From positions 1 through 57,500 of the forward strand of contig CAJNDS010000808.1 of the NCBI GenBank assembly GCA_905221605.1: a stretch of DNA of 57,500 bases, read 5' to 3'. This document shows, one piece after another, positions 33,751 through 45,310 of the stretch (the stretch's first letter is position 1; each line of letters begins with the position of its first letter). The notes under the pieces were generated by a model. That model was not told the DNA's origin, ran no database searches, and worked only from the letters and a program-made list of their open reading frames with translations. The position numbers and the translations under genes were made by a program. The DNA comes from Symbiodinium natans. Its lineage: Eukaryota; Sar; Dinophyceae; Suessiales; Symbiodiniaceae.

Positions 33751-36690
33751 CAAGCCCAAACCAGTTCCAGGACGTCGTGCACTGAAAGCCGTTGAGACAC
33801 CAAATGCGGGTATTTTAACAGATGGGCTTGTGACTGGAAGGCTCAACAACGCACCTGCTTGGATGCAACGATCACAGGTGAGCGACTGGCAAAACCATAC
33901 AACTTCAAGCGTTTTCGTGTAAGAAGATGTCGTTTTTGGGGTTTCGCTATATCGCTCTGCAAGTGCTTTGGGTTCTCATTCTCGGGGCTTCCCTAAAATC
34001 ACCGCAGACATATCTCTTGTGCAGAGAGTTTTGCCTTTTTCTCACACGCATTCTACCTGATGCATTTAGCATGAAGCTCATGCGCCCTCCAGAATGGGAT
34101 ATTCGCGTCCTAGCTATCTGCATCATTGCGATAAGGGACATCGACTCCACGGTGCAACAAAAAGCTGGCCACCGAATCGCAAGCTGGCAAGTCCAAGAAA
34201 TGAAACACTGGTCGAGCATAGCCATAGCTTCCAGCATGCGGTTGCCAGCATTGCTGTCAACGTGCTGCTGGAGTGCATAGCTGAACGAACATCAAGTTGG
34301 TGCACACAGGTGCACACGGCTCGTGGCATCAAGACTTATCAAGACGGAACCGCTTCAGGGCGCAGCCTTGAGCCGGTGAACGCCAACGTTGAGGATACAT
34401 GATCCAATTTTGCTCCAAAGCAGCGTCACATCGAGCTTCAGGTCCTGCAGCCCCGCACCAGCCTGCGCGTGGCCGGCTTGACGAACTGCAAAGTCCGCAA
34501 AGCCACCAAGTTGGAGTTCCTACTGAGCGCTTAGAAAGCTGCTTGAAGGCCGGAGGACTGCATGGGTGGGATTGCTTCGTCTGGAATTAAAAGCCCCCTT
34601 GCGCGTACTCACAAAATGCTCGGGCATCACACGTTTTGCGGGCTGCTTCGATAACGTGCCCATGACAGGCAAGGCTTTACCGATGTGATGCTTGGCCAGT
34701 GGCACTTTAGAATTGCATTTTGACAACAGCAAAGAAATCTTTTGCCTGCGATCCTTGCGGCCAACGCAGCAGCACAAACAACAGGCGCTCAATACAAGAG
34801 TTCACGATTGCTGTACCCATGAGTCTTTGGACCTCTCGTTGGTCCAAAGGGGCTATGCAATACAATGTGCTCAAACAACAACTGCCTCAGAAGCGTTGCG
34901 CTCAGTGGCTGCAACGTGTGGCTCGAAGTAGGCATGATACAAGTGGTCCGGCAGTTGGCAGCCAGCAACGGGTTTCGGAGCGGCCCGCGGCTCCCAAGTC
35001 GAAGGAGCTGGTGTTCAGGTGCGAGGCCAGCGAGGCAATTCCAAAGTCCAACAAACAAAGACTGGTCGTGGATATGATATCTTGGTATGTCTGAGTCACG
35101 AAATGTCAAGCGAGGCAATTTTGCAACGTGAGGAACTGCACGTCTCCCGGCTGATGCGACATGCATTGGAAGACCTTGCGGTAATGCAGATGACAATGCA
35201 TGCTTGCGGGGCTTGCGAGTTGTGGCTTCAGTCTAACACCAATGCACCTGCACATGCCAGAGAAGCTTTGCAGGCTTAAAGGGTACCGAATCCAGCAAAG
35301 CGATTTCTCAAGCCTAACACTCTGAGAGCTAACTTTCCAACTGTGGGCAAGGCTGAATTGGGGAATATGCGAAATCAGAGAAGCGAAATCAGAGAACTAG
35401 AATCTGATTCCAGCACATCTGCGTGCATTCTGCATGGTGAACTTTGGGCACTCAGCCGACATGGATTCAAAGCAAACTCACTGAAGCGTGACGCTACAAC
35501 AGCTAGGATGACTGCATCCGTGTCTAATTGGGAGAAGATGCAGCAGGACACCGAATTTCGAAGAAAGCACACAAACATCCTGGAAAGCCATCTGGCAACA
35601 CACAAAACGATGGTCTACTGCAAGTTCATAGCTTCAATGCTAATGAAGCATTAAAACAGGCAGAAGACCTGGGACAAACTGTTGGCATACAGCCCAGAGG
35701 CAAACTTGCCAAACGGACTCCTAGTTCTCACGGAATTTTGGCATGGCTTCAATGGCTTCATCTGGCACTCCCCCAAGCCCAAAGCTCCATGGAACCAAAA
35801 CTTTAAGCCTGTAGGCCAAGAGCTTGCAATGACAGAGTTGCTGGGCACAGATTTACAACAAATCTGGCAAATCAGGTCGAACATGCCGTCCACAAGACTC
35901 ACGAGATCGTGCTAGCCGAATGGGCCTAATGCAATCAGCTGAGCATCCTCGGCATTTGGGTTAAGCGCATCCAGGCCCGATGACACTTCAAGGCTGCCAA
36001 GGCTGACATTCCGCGAGATTGATCATCTTCTTGGACCTGCTGCAAATCCTCGAAAGGCTTTGGAAGTGGATCTTTGGGCGACATGTCTGTTTCGGTTCGA
36101 AGGGTCCCAGTTGTGCCTGGGTTTGGATGCGGAGCTGGTTGAAGTGGGCGGCATCAGGACAGATGAGTACGGAAGTGTGGAAAGCAATGGCAGCACAGGC
36201 GCCAAGCGTGGCAAGTTGGCAGCGGTGCACCAGTGGCCCTTCACATCACACAGCACCTTGCTCCACAAAGCCACAAACCTATGAAATACCCGGTCAGCTG
36301 TGGCTTGGCATCCATTGCAACGGGACTTGTTGAAATCACGTCAAACCTGCCATGTAGAAGATCTCTGTCGCGCCTTGAGCTGAAACAGGCCCTGCTGCTT
36401 GTGTTGTGCTTCGAAAGGTGCCTTCAACTCCGTGGGCCGAGAAAAACCACATGACATCAAGGCAATGTCTCGATGCAGCTATTGAATTTCACAAGTAGGC
36501 TTGGAGTCTTTGCAGGCTGGGCAAGGTCTGATAAATCGAGTCTTGCATGAGTCTGGTTCAGCATCGTTTGTTGAACCACAGACCACCTTGACCACCTGGG
36601 CCATAGATGGACCATGATCCCAAAACCTGCAACGGCTCGCATGGCTTGCAATTCCCCTTGTAGTTCTCCACCGGGAAGCATACACGATAC

Positions 36691-37226
36691 TCAAGAAGGC
36701 AATCATCGGAGGAACGGTGTGTTACAGCTTCCACACATAAGTTGCTTGACATGTGCGATTGAACCCTTGAATGCCGATGAACTTTGAGCACAAGCCACTT
36801 CACTCGATTAAGGCACTCAAACGGCTATGCTTGCCGTCTGAACGTCTGCATGGCCGCAATGCAAACATGTTCCCTGGCAGCAGCTGCGCAGCTTCCTACT
36901 ACTTCATGTCTGTCCGCTGTATGCACTGCAGGAGACACCTGCAGCCTGCAGCGGGAGTTCTTTCAAGTCCCCAGTCGAACATCTAGCCGACCCGCAGAGC
37001 ATGCATGCAGCGATGACACTTTGATGCTGAGAGTGTCCAAGGCAAGCATTGTCAACAAAGGAGCTTCCCTGGCGCATATTCAACCTCGACGCAGACCTGT
37101 GATGAACCCTCCAAGTGCTGCACGCACAAGACGCCACCTTCCCCACAGCCTTGATCTTGGCACGCGCTGCACAGGGGCATACTAGCCCATCAGACGTCTG
37201 CTTGCCAATGCTCAAGCCAGCCAGGG
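36691..37226. repeat. 585-bp-spaced tandem duplication, copy 1
   Basis: A ~536-bp segment starting TCAAGAAGGCAATCATCGG and repeated at 37276-37811 with one or two differences (GCACGCGCTGC versus GCACGGGCTGC). About 50 bp of unrelated DNA separates the copies. A 133-codon frame is duplicated with it; I see no domain in it. Confidence 0.95.
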
Positions 37227-37275
37227 AGCTAGGCGCTCTAGTAGCTAGCTGGATTGGCTAATTTAAGGCACATGT

Positions 37276-37811
37276 TCAAGAAGGCAATCATCGGAGGAAC
37301 GGTGTGTTACAGCTTCCACACATAAGTTGCTTGACATGTGCGATTGAACCCTTGAATGCCGATGAACTTTGAGCACAAGCCACTTCACTCGATTAAGGCA
37401 CTCAAACGGCTATGCTTGCCGTCTGAACGTCTGCATGGCCGCAATGCAAACATGTTCCCTGGCAGCAGCTGCGCAGCTTCCTACTACTTCATGTCTGTCC
37501 GCTGTATGCACTGCAGGAGACACCTGCAGCCTGCAGCGGGAGTTCTTTCAAGTCCCCAGTCGAACATCTAGCCGACCCGCAGAGCATGCATGCAGCGATG
37601 ACACTTTGATGCTGAGAGTGTCCAAGGCAAGCATTGTCAACAAAGGAGCTTCCCTGGCGCATATTCAACCTCGACGCAGACCTGTGATGAACCCTCCAAG
37701 TGCTGCACGCACAAGACGCCACCTTCCCCACAGCCTTGATCTTGGCACGGGCTGCACAGGGGCATACTAGCCCATCAGACGTCTGCTTGCCAATGCTCAA
37801 GCCAGCCCGGG
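37276..37811. repeat. 585-bp-spaced tandem duplication, copy 2
   Basis: Second copy of 36691-37226. A further ~25-bp echo, CTAGCCCATCACACGTCTGC, follows at about 37831. Confidence 0.95.
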
Positions 37812-40800
37812 AAGCTCTGCACAGGCGAAGACTAGCCCATCACACGTCTGCTTGCAAAACTGAAGCTCAACATGTGGCCCTTGCAAAGACTGGATGAATC
37901 AAGACTACGAGCACGGGACCTTGTCAACGTGGCACAGAAGTTTCCCATCCAGTGCCGAGACCAGGTTGTCAAAACACTGTCTTTGTCGCCGCTGCGCACC
38001 TCTTAACACCGCCTTGCAAGTCAGCCTCTGCCCAGGCTGCACCTTTGCTGAAAGCGAGGCAGGACCAAGTACCTGAGCGGAGGTTGGCCAGCATCACATT
38101 TACAGCTGGGAGCCCACAACCCGACCAGCTCGACCAGCTCGACCAGCTCGACGGGCTGGGATGGTTTGAGAAGAAGTTACCACACAACCTGGCTGTTGGC
38201 AGTAGAGCTGGCCTCATAGCCGCCCAACTTCGTTCCCCACAGTACCAACCAAGGCTCGTGACGATGTTGACGGAAAAGTCGGCAGAATGCATGACAGACA
38301 TTTGCCATCGGACAACTGAAAGCAATACTTGAAGCCGAATGAAAGGCCGTCAACTGTTGGCGTGGCAAAGATTTAGATGCTTTGCACCCTGAGCTTGGCC
38401 GGACCACAATTTATATTGTTTTGCACCGCCCTTGTCTTTTTATGCTGGTATAAAAGCGTCCTGTTACCTGTTTGTTTCACGGCCAATTGCCGCTGCGGAT
38501 GGTCTTTCCTTTTCCCTGCTGTGTAGGCCCGCTGGTCACCAAGCCGCTTCCAGCGCCGTCCCTTCCAGGCTGTGACAGTGCTTCTTGCGGTGGGTAGTAT
38601 ACTTAGTATACCCTTTCAGTGGCTCGGCCGAGCTGTGGAACCCATGCGGCTGCAGCCCGCACGCCAGCGATATCTTCAAATCACCACGTAACTCCCTTGT
38701 TTGGGTGTCAATGATTTACATCATTGGAGATGGCTCATGCTTGTTCAACCACATGTGGGATTGGAAAAAGAAACAAAAGAAAGGCTGGCCATGCTACATT
38801 CCAATGCAAACATTGGGCGTGCACACTGCACATGCTCGACACAATGCACAGATTTGCTCCTCCTGGATATCATGCAGCAAACATCTTGCAGCTCTTCCCA
38901 TTGCAACTCTGACATGCATGTACGAAACACACAAAGGCCAGAGGCTTTTGTGGGCAGATTACTGGGCAGGGGCACGAGTTTCAGTGCCCAGTCTGAAGAA
39001 GGGGTTTGCCAAGAGGAAGCATCGAATTGACAAACGGCAAACAACCCCTTCACACCCTGCATAGCCTGCACACTGACCTGCCAAAATCATCCATGCTAGC
39101 AGAGCGGTGTCAACACAGTGCAACTTGGCCAAGTGTACCCGAACCTCGATGCTCGGATGATTTGGTAGGTTAGATGCACGTCCGTGTGCACTGAGGATTG
39201 CTTGTCTCGATGCTCGAAGCCTTCCGTCAAAACCTCCAAACTGCTCTGCGAGCGCCCCAGGCTTCAGAGGCTGCAACTGCAGCAACTCGCCATGAAAGCT
39301 TCGGAAATTCTGAAATGTTGCGTCGCAAGGCACATGTCGCCGAATACTTCCAAAAACTCCTTCTAGAAGTGCTGTATCTTGATTTTGGCTTGTCTTTGGA
39401 AGGTCAGGGCAAGCATAATTGCCTTTCAGTCCGCAACTCACGGGTGTCGAGACTAATGTACTGTTGGCCTGGTTAGGGCTTAGATGGAAAGGCCCGCAAT
39501 AAAGCCCAACAAGTCTTTGCGCCTTCTCTTGCATGCAGCCACAACCAATTGAACGCGGTGCTAAAGAGACTCCTTAAGCATTGAGCATTTCCGGGCTATC
39601 AACCCGGCAACTAAAGGCACGTTCGGGACGATATTATGGAGACATTCGGATGGGTGGACCTTGGGCAAGACTTGCTCTTGGCACCTCATGCGCTCCGAAG
39701 TCAGCATCATATTGGGGCAAATTTCTAAAGCACACCTTTGATGTGCGACCATGCTATCTACTCTTCCTGCAAGCCAGACGATGCCACACGGCGCAACTGT
39801 CAACCACATTCGCAACCCCTTTCAAGCTTCCCTGACCAGTACGCCCTTGGGACATGCCTGGGCCTTTTGAGAAGGGTGCCCGGACCGCCCCTGAGAAGAC
39901 TTTTCTTTCCTGAACCCCCCCCTGAAAAAACCTTATGGGACCGCTGAGACCGTGAAACCATCAGGCCCCCTTTGCTGCACCAAGTTGACATAGGACTTGC
40001 ATGGCTTTCCTGTGTCTGCGATGCGCACGCTATACAAACACCCCGCGGTGGGCCAGCCCGGCTGCCGATGCGGCACACGCAAGCGCTTACAAGTATGCAA
40101 CTTGCATGTAGGTAGCACATGCCTTCTTGACCCTTCCGTCTCTGAACGGACTCGCCCTACCATCTTTGTTGATTCGTTGCCCTATTCGACCGCTGAGAGG
40201 AACAACTGTGGCTTCTTGATGCCACGCATGCCATACTAGTCTCGGAGGCCCTTTTTTCAGACTGTCATGCCATTGCAGCAAGCTAAGCCTCAACCTTCGT
40301 CGTTTTCAGCGGGCATCGAGATCCCTGTTACAAATTCTAGATCGAATGCTGCAAGTAGGACATAGTAGGACATAGTAGGACCCCACCGCACATACCTGGT
40401 GTGACTACAAGGGTTGCATGGCCGGCTCCTCGGCTCGGGGGTCTCGGGGTTTTTCAATCCGCCACATGTCTCAAACGGTTTGCGGCATCAAAAGGTCACG
40501 AATACATAGAGAGCTCCTAGCTCCAACGTGCACACCAGTGACACGTGTACATCCAAGAAGCTTTCAGAAAGCTGCTCGGAAGCGAGGCTCAGATGGACCG
40601 TGCATTGCTTGGCAAGTGGCAGAACCTTGCTACCAGATTCGACATGACGATGATGCAGATGCAACATGGTCGGACTGCGGCATGTGCATCTTTTCCTTGA
40701 TGCATATCTGCAACCCAATCGTGGGTCTTGCACAAGCCCCGGAAGATCGAAGTCCTGAAGCTGCAGGCGTCAAATGTTTACAAAAGGCACTCATACCTGA

Positions 40801-41026
40801 TGCTAGTACTTTACGTTTGACGTCTTTTGACTTTCGCAAGAGCAGCAAAATGCGTCTCTGAGCCGCCTACAGCCCTTGTCCGGGCCTGGTGGGTCAAAAA
40901 GGCAAACTGAGCCTCGCGAGGGCGCGACCATCCAATACTGGTAGCATGCCTGCTACAGATCAGCTTCATCCACCCCATCATGGTTGCGCAGTGCTGAACT
41001 GGCTTTAATGTTTCTAGGGTCTATAA
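37812..41026. other. No recognisable gene
   Basis: Open frames of up to 191 codons overlap on both strands with no clear family. Small repeats are present: GACCAGCTC x3 at 38117-38145 and a 10-bp ACATAGTAGG x3 at about 40355-40381. The downstream side of the minus-strand gene at 41027 begins here; no polyadenylation signal stands out. Confidence 0.45.
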
Positions 41027-42715
41027 TCAAGCTTCTTCAGGATGCTCCTCGACGTCACCGAGCTCACTTCGACCGACGCTTCTCGCACTTCTCGCGCTTC
41101 TCCCGCTTCTCTCTTCATGGCTCCGGAAACATCTCAGATGCATCCAAACCTGTCCTGCGGCTCCGCTGTCCTTAAAGTGCAGTGTGGACTCGCGGGCCTG
41201 CATGTACTTGCGAGGATCGTCCATCATCCTGACCCACACCTTGCCCAAGCGGAACTTCTCCGTGTTCCCCGACTTCCCTCCGTTGACGACCTGCCGAACG
41301 TGCGAGCAGACTGTCTGCCACTCCGTGGGTCGCACGAACTGCCGCAAGGTGGGCAGAGCGTCGACCTCTCTCGCGTTGCCCTCCCTGCCGGCTTCTTGTC
41401 GTTGGTTTTCCTTGTACTGCACGTGCACTTGCACTACTTCGTGACGTTGCTCTGCATCCACCACGAGCATGAGCTCACTCAAGTGTGGCAAGCCACGAAC
41501 CATTGATCCTTCGACCGCGCTTGATGCCATGGAGGATGCGCGTGAGCGAGGACGGCGGCCGGTGGAATTCATAGTCCCCAAGGTGACAGAAGGAATCTGC
41601 GCTGGCACTGCCTCTGGCACAATAGTTTCCGGATCTATCTTCAGGGCAAGCAGATGGTAGGCATCCGCGCAGCCATACAAGTGCGGCACTTGCACGTGGT
41701 ACAGGTCCACACCAACCCTTTGCTGCTGCGCAGTGCGAAACGACACGCGGAGGCACGGCGCAGTTGCAGGAGCCGTCTGCTGATCATCATCTTCTTTTGA
41801 GATGAATTTTTGGAAACGCTGCTGCTCCTCACTGTCTTCGGACAACAAGTCCTGAAACGTGGCACCTTCCCACTCATCCTCTGACAGCAGAATGCGACTC
41901 AAACCCGTGCCCGCTTCAATCTTAAGCCTGTCATTCAGCAGCAGCTCCGCATCGCAAATGCCTCGCAGCAGCGTGCGGAAGCTGGAAACCAAAGTCTCAG
42001 CATCTGCACGTTGAAATTGCGCGGCGACGCGTCCGCGGAGAGTAATCTCAAACACGATGGCAGCAATAATGAGTAGCCCTGAGAATACAACCTGGGCATG
42101 GATGGTTGCAAACAATTCCGTTCGCTCCCAACCACGGTTCACGATGTGACGACACACCTCCGTGAGCGCCAACAATAGTTGACCATCCATGTGGGTCTGC
42201 CTGTCCACAAAAACGAGGATTCCGACTATCTGCGCAGCCTCCAGAATTTTAATATGGGCCGAGGAGTGGACATCGTGCGACTGTGGACCAACCCAATGAC
42301 CAACAACCAGAAGCGAGTAGTTTAATACCCAGACACCTCTGAGACCTGCGATTGATGGGCGAAATCGTCCAGTGGCAACCGACCAGTGCAGGGCGTACAG
42401 GAAGCAGTTGGCCAACAACATGAATGCAAAGATCACGGAGTCGCTGCTGTCGTAAAGAAAGGGCACCGCAATCACACACCCCACGTTGAGATGTTGCACA
42501 AGCCGGGTTGTCACAACGCTGCTCTCCACTCTGATCCGATCCATGGCGTCGTTGACGCGCTTGTCCGAATCGCCGCCGGCGGATTTGCCCGCCGGGCCCA
42601 AATAGCTCAGGCCTTGATTAATTAAAGCCAGCAAATCTGCCCCGGTTGTCCTCCAATGGAAGACTGCAACAACGAGCGCGAACGCCAACCAAACGCCGAC
42701 ACTTGTCATTGTCAT
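41027..42715 (-). CDS. Multi-pass membrane protein with PAS-like domain
   Basis: This single uninterrupted frame encodes 562 residues from the ATG at 42715 to the TGA at 41027-41029. The frame is open for 34 more codons upstream, but the only start-like codon there is TTG at 42817 and a TAG closes it just beyond, so the ATG is preferred. Hydrophobic stretches at about residues 5-20, 77-87, 93-110, 127-140, 156-169 and 208-225 suggest an N-terminal membrane domain. Residues ~246-358 (LLRGICDAELLLNDRLKI..., LSEDE, LRVSF, VGVDLYHVQVPHL, YHLLALK) have the length and strand pattern of a PAS fold, a small sensor or dimerisation module. A C-terminal block (PTEWQTVCSHVRQ) and an Arg/Ser-rich tail follow. 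Proteins of this layout are, to my recollection, common in dinoflagellates and uncharacterised. A sensory role is inference; no kinase, cyclase or other output domain is visible. The gene points toward the telomere and is apparently intronless. Confidence 0.8.
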   Translation of the reverse strand: MTMTSVGVWLAFALVVAVFHWRTTGADLLALINQGLSYLGPAGKSAGGDSDKRVNDAMDRIRVESSVVTTRLVQHLNVGCVIAVPFLYDSSDSVIFAFMLLANCFLYALHWSVATGRFRPSIAGLRGVWVLNYSLLVVGHWVGPQSHDVHSSAHIKILEAAQIVGILVFVDRQTHMDGQLLLALTEVCRHIVNRGWERTELFATIHAQVVFSGLLIIAAIVFEITLRGRVAAQFQRADAETLVSSFRTLLRGICDAELLLNDRLKIEAGTGLSRILLSEDEWEGATFQDLLSEDSEEQQRFQKFISKEDDDQQTAPATAPCLRVSFRTAQQQRVGVDLYHVQVPHLYGCADAYHLLALKIDPETIVPEAVPAQIPSVTLGTMNSTGRRPRSRASSMASSAVEGSMVRGLPHLSELMLVVDAEQRHEVVQVHVQYKENQRQEAGREGNAREVDALPTLRQFVRPTEWQTVCSHVRQVVNGGKSGNTEKFRLGKVWVRMMDDPRKYMQARESTLHFKDSGAAGQVWMHLRCFRSHEERSGRSARSARSVGRSELGDVEEHPEEA

Positions 42716-43260
42716 GGCTGGAGGTTCAGGCTTTTGGGGACTTTGCTTGGCTGGTTCTCGGGTGAAGTTTGATTCCTGCCTGTTTTTGTCTGGGCCCGCT
42801 GGCTCAAGAACACACAATGCGACGTGCCACTAGCGATATCATCCGCTGTCTTGCAGCCAAAATTCAATGGTGAAGATACAATCAACTTCAAAGCCCAAAC
42901 TGGAGAATTCGACCTCACCTTAAACCAGCTGTAAAGCTCACTTGGGCGCTGGGCTTGTGCTTAGTACAGTTCTCGATTTGAGCATGTCATTCAGGGCCCA
43001 CAAGCACCATCAAGTACGATCAAGTACGATTATGGGGTTGGTTCATATAATGTGCACTTGCTATCTGCGCTTGTTGACAGATCTCGCAGGCCTGCTCCGC
43101 CTCGACCACAAATTCTTACAGTTGCTTTGAGTATTGCTAGCATGGGGAATCATGGGGATTACTGTTATTTCTGGCAAAACTGCACACCTGCTCTAATCGG
43201 ATCTGGTCATTCCTCTCATCATCGTATAGATCACTATTATTACTATTATTCCCGAAAGCG
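42716..43260. other. Upstream region of the membrane-protein gene
   Basis: No frame of note. No promoter element can be recognised by eye; dinoflagellate promoters generally lack TATA boxes. GATCAAGTAC-type short repeats occur at about 43008-43030. Confidence 0.5.
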
Positions 43261-43419
43261 TCAGCGAGGGTTCTTTGGAGAAAAACGCTTGCCAGACACA
43301 CCTCGATCTCGACTCACATCTCGACTCACACCGCTGGACTCACACCGCTTGACTTTTTTGTCTTTGTTCTTTAGCCGGGGCAGGTCTAGCGGGATTCGGC
43401 GGGGCACACCCTCTGCGCG

Positions 43420-43755
43420 TTTCGTGCGTGTCACGGCGCTCTCGCTTGAGCGCCGCGCGCATTGAATTTGTGAATCGCGCGGCCTCTGCGCGTTTCGTGC
43501 GTGTCGCGCTCTCGCTTGAGCGCCGCGCGCATTCATTTGGTGAATCGCGCGCCCTCTGCGCGTTTTGTGCGTGTCGCGGCGCTCTCGCTTGAGCGGCGCG
43601 CATTTATATTCTATTTTGTGAATCGCGCACCTGCTGCACGTTTCGTGCATGTCGCGGCGCTCTCGCTTGAGCGCCGCGCGCATTTATTTGTGAATCTCGC
43701 ACCCTCTGCGCGTTTCGTGCGTGTTGCGTCGCTCTCGTTGTGGCGCCGTTCGAAT
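43420..43755. repeat. ~75-bp GC-rich hairpin repeat (five units)
   Basis: Units of ~70-80 bp share TGAATCGCGC, CTCTGCGCGTTTCGTGCGTG and GGCGCTC-TCGCTT-GAGCGCC. The last is a 7-bp stem with a 6-nt loop, at about 43436, 43507, 43580 and 43659. The fifth unit, near 43728, is decayed (GCTCTCGTTGTGGCGCC). Frames on both strands are repeat artefacts. Confidence 0.88.
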
Positions 43756-43769
43756 GAATGTCGACTCGA

Positions 43770-43866
43770 AATTTCTTCTCATGTAGTACAAATTAAGCAC
43801 GCGAAAAGCGTGCTGGAGCCGAGGGCGTGGAAAATCGTTCTTATGTAGTACAAATTAAGTACGCGA
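43770..43866. repeat. Paired TAGTACAAATTAAG repeat
   Basis: ATGTAGTACAAATTAAG followed by CACGCGAAA or TACGCGAAA occurs twice, about 66 bp apart (43781 and 43847). The first forms the small stem AGCACGC-GAAAA-GCGTGCT. Confidence 0.7.
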
Positions 43867-44303
43867 AATGCCTCTCCGAGGTCACAACAGCCCCTCTTGG
43901 ACTCCACTTAACGCTTGGCTATTTTGTTCGTTGATTCAATCTGGGTTGAAGCAACATGCTAAACACCCTCAACATCCCTCAACCCAAGAAGAACTCTCCC
44001 AAAACCGCAAACCCAGGTCGCACAGTAAGCCTTTGAAACCGCCTCTGGCCCCTAAACCCCAAACCGCAAACCCTGAAACCCTGAGCATCCGAGGCCAGAG
44101 CTTGTGTGGCCAATTTCTTGGCATCGGTGCACCCGCAAGGAAGACAGGCCTGACAGGCCTTGTTGAGTGATCAGCATTAACCCCACATCCTAAACCGGGG
44201 AGACGTTTAGGCATTGCAGGTTTTTAATGCAGGGCTTAGGATGATTTCAGGGCTCGTTGCGCGGGTTTAAGGATTCTAGGTTGGGGCATGTGGGGACTGC
44301 GGC

Positions 44304-44404
44304 GTCCGACATGCAAGGTTGGGTTTTCGAGATGCATAGCCCGCGCCCGAGATGCACGGCACCAAGCCGTTTGCATCTCGAAAACCCAACCTTGCATGTC
44401 GGAC
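44304..44404. repeat. 33-bp perfect inverted repeat
   Basis: The left arm (44304-44336) begins GTCCGACATGCAAGG and ends TTTTCGAGATGCA. The right arm (44372-44404) is its exact reverse complement, beginning TGCATCTCGAAAACCC. The 35-nt spacer carries another GAGATGCA. No mismatch is seen in 33 bp. The right-arm sequence reappears in modified form throughout 44536-45010 and near 45332. Confidence 0.92.
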
Positions 44405-44529
44405 CAGGATTCAACTTGCCTTCCTACAGCCACCTGTGACGCTTGCACCAAGGTTTTGCTATGTTTCTCCTTTTCTTTTTACTTTTACTGAGGTTTTCTC
44501 TTTACTTTTAATAGGATTTCCTCCACGGC

Positions 44530-45010
44530 CTCAGCAGCTTGCATCTCGAAAACCCACCTGTGCCGGTTGGACCCAGAATTTACTATTTTACTATTTTACT
44601 AATTTTACGCGAAATCGGCAGTTTGCATCTCGCAAACCCACCTGTGCCGGTTGGACCCAGATTGTTGACTACTTTACTGAATTTACGCGAAATCCAGAGA
44701 AAATTCCTCCTTCTCTCTTTACTTTTAGTAGGATTTCCTCCACGGCCTCAGCAGTTTGCATCTCGAAAACCCACCTGTGCCGGTTGGACCCAGAATTTGT
44801 ACTATTTTGCTATTTTACTAATTTTACGCGAAATCGGCAGTTTGCATCTCGAAAACCCACCTGTGCCGGTTGGACCCAGATTTTATTACTTTACTGATGT
44901 TACGCGAAATCCAGAGAAAATTCCTCCTTCTCTCTTTACTTTTAATCGGATTTCCTCCACGGCCTCAGCAGTTTACATCTCGAAAACCCACCTGTGCCGG
45001 TTGGACCCAG
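44530..45010. repeat. GCATCTCGAAAACCCACC tandem array
   Basis: Five units start TTGCATCTCGAAAACCCACC and continue CTGTGCCGGTTGGACCC, at about 44538, 44626, 44754, 44841 and 44970 (the last with TTTACATCTCG). Two unit types, ~90 and ~130 bp, alternate. The longer type carries GCGAAATCCAGAGAAAATTC and CCTCCACGGCCTCAGCAG, giving a ~218-bp higher-order period. Frames of up to 287 codons across it are artefacts. Confidence 0.88.
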
Positions 45011-45310
45011 AATTTACTATTCTACTATTTTACTACTTTGCTATTTTACTATTTTTCTATTTTACTATTTTGCTATTCTACAATTTTACTATTTTACTGT
45101 TTTACTTTTTTACTATTTTACTATTCTACTATTTTACTATTTTACTATTTTACTATTTTACTATTTTACTATTTTACTATTTTACTATTTTACTATTTTA
45201 CTATTTTACTATTTTACTATTTTACTATTTTACAATTTTACTATTTTACTATTTACTATTTTACTATTTTACTCTTTTCTATTTTACTATTTTAGTATTT
45301 TACTATTTAG
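45010..45310. repeat. TTTTACTA microsatellite
   Basis: About 37 copies of the 8-bp unit TTTTACTA, with interruptions such as TTTTGCTA, TTCTACTA and TTTACTA, extending the short (TTTTACTA) runs inside the preceding array. A further copy of the GCATCTCGAAAACC motif follows at 45338. Confidence 0.95.

Noticed and set aside
36771-37770. Duplicated 133-codon frame as a recently duplicated gene
   Set aside because: Identity is equal inside and outside the frame, other frames are equally open, and no domain is seen.
38700-38765. IIGDGSCLF in the frame at 38585-39064 as an OTU-type cysteine protease motif
   Set aside because: The Asp-x-x-Cys word is isolated. The rest of the 159-codon frame lacks the expected downstream His motif and looks random.
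42787-42799. CGCTGGCTCAAG as a relict spliced leader
   Set aside because: It shares only the last 8-9 bases and is on the strand opposite to the gene beside it.
42716-42817. N-terminal extension of the membrane protein (34 more residues)
   Set aside because: The codon at 42817 is TTG, not ATG, and a TAG lies five codons beyond. The first ATG is at 42715.
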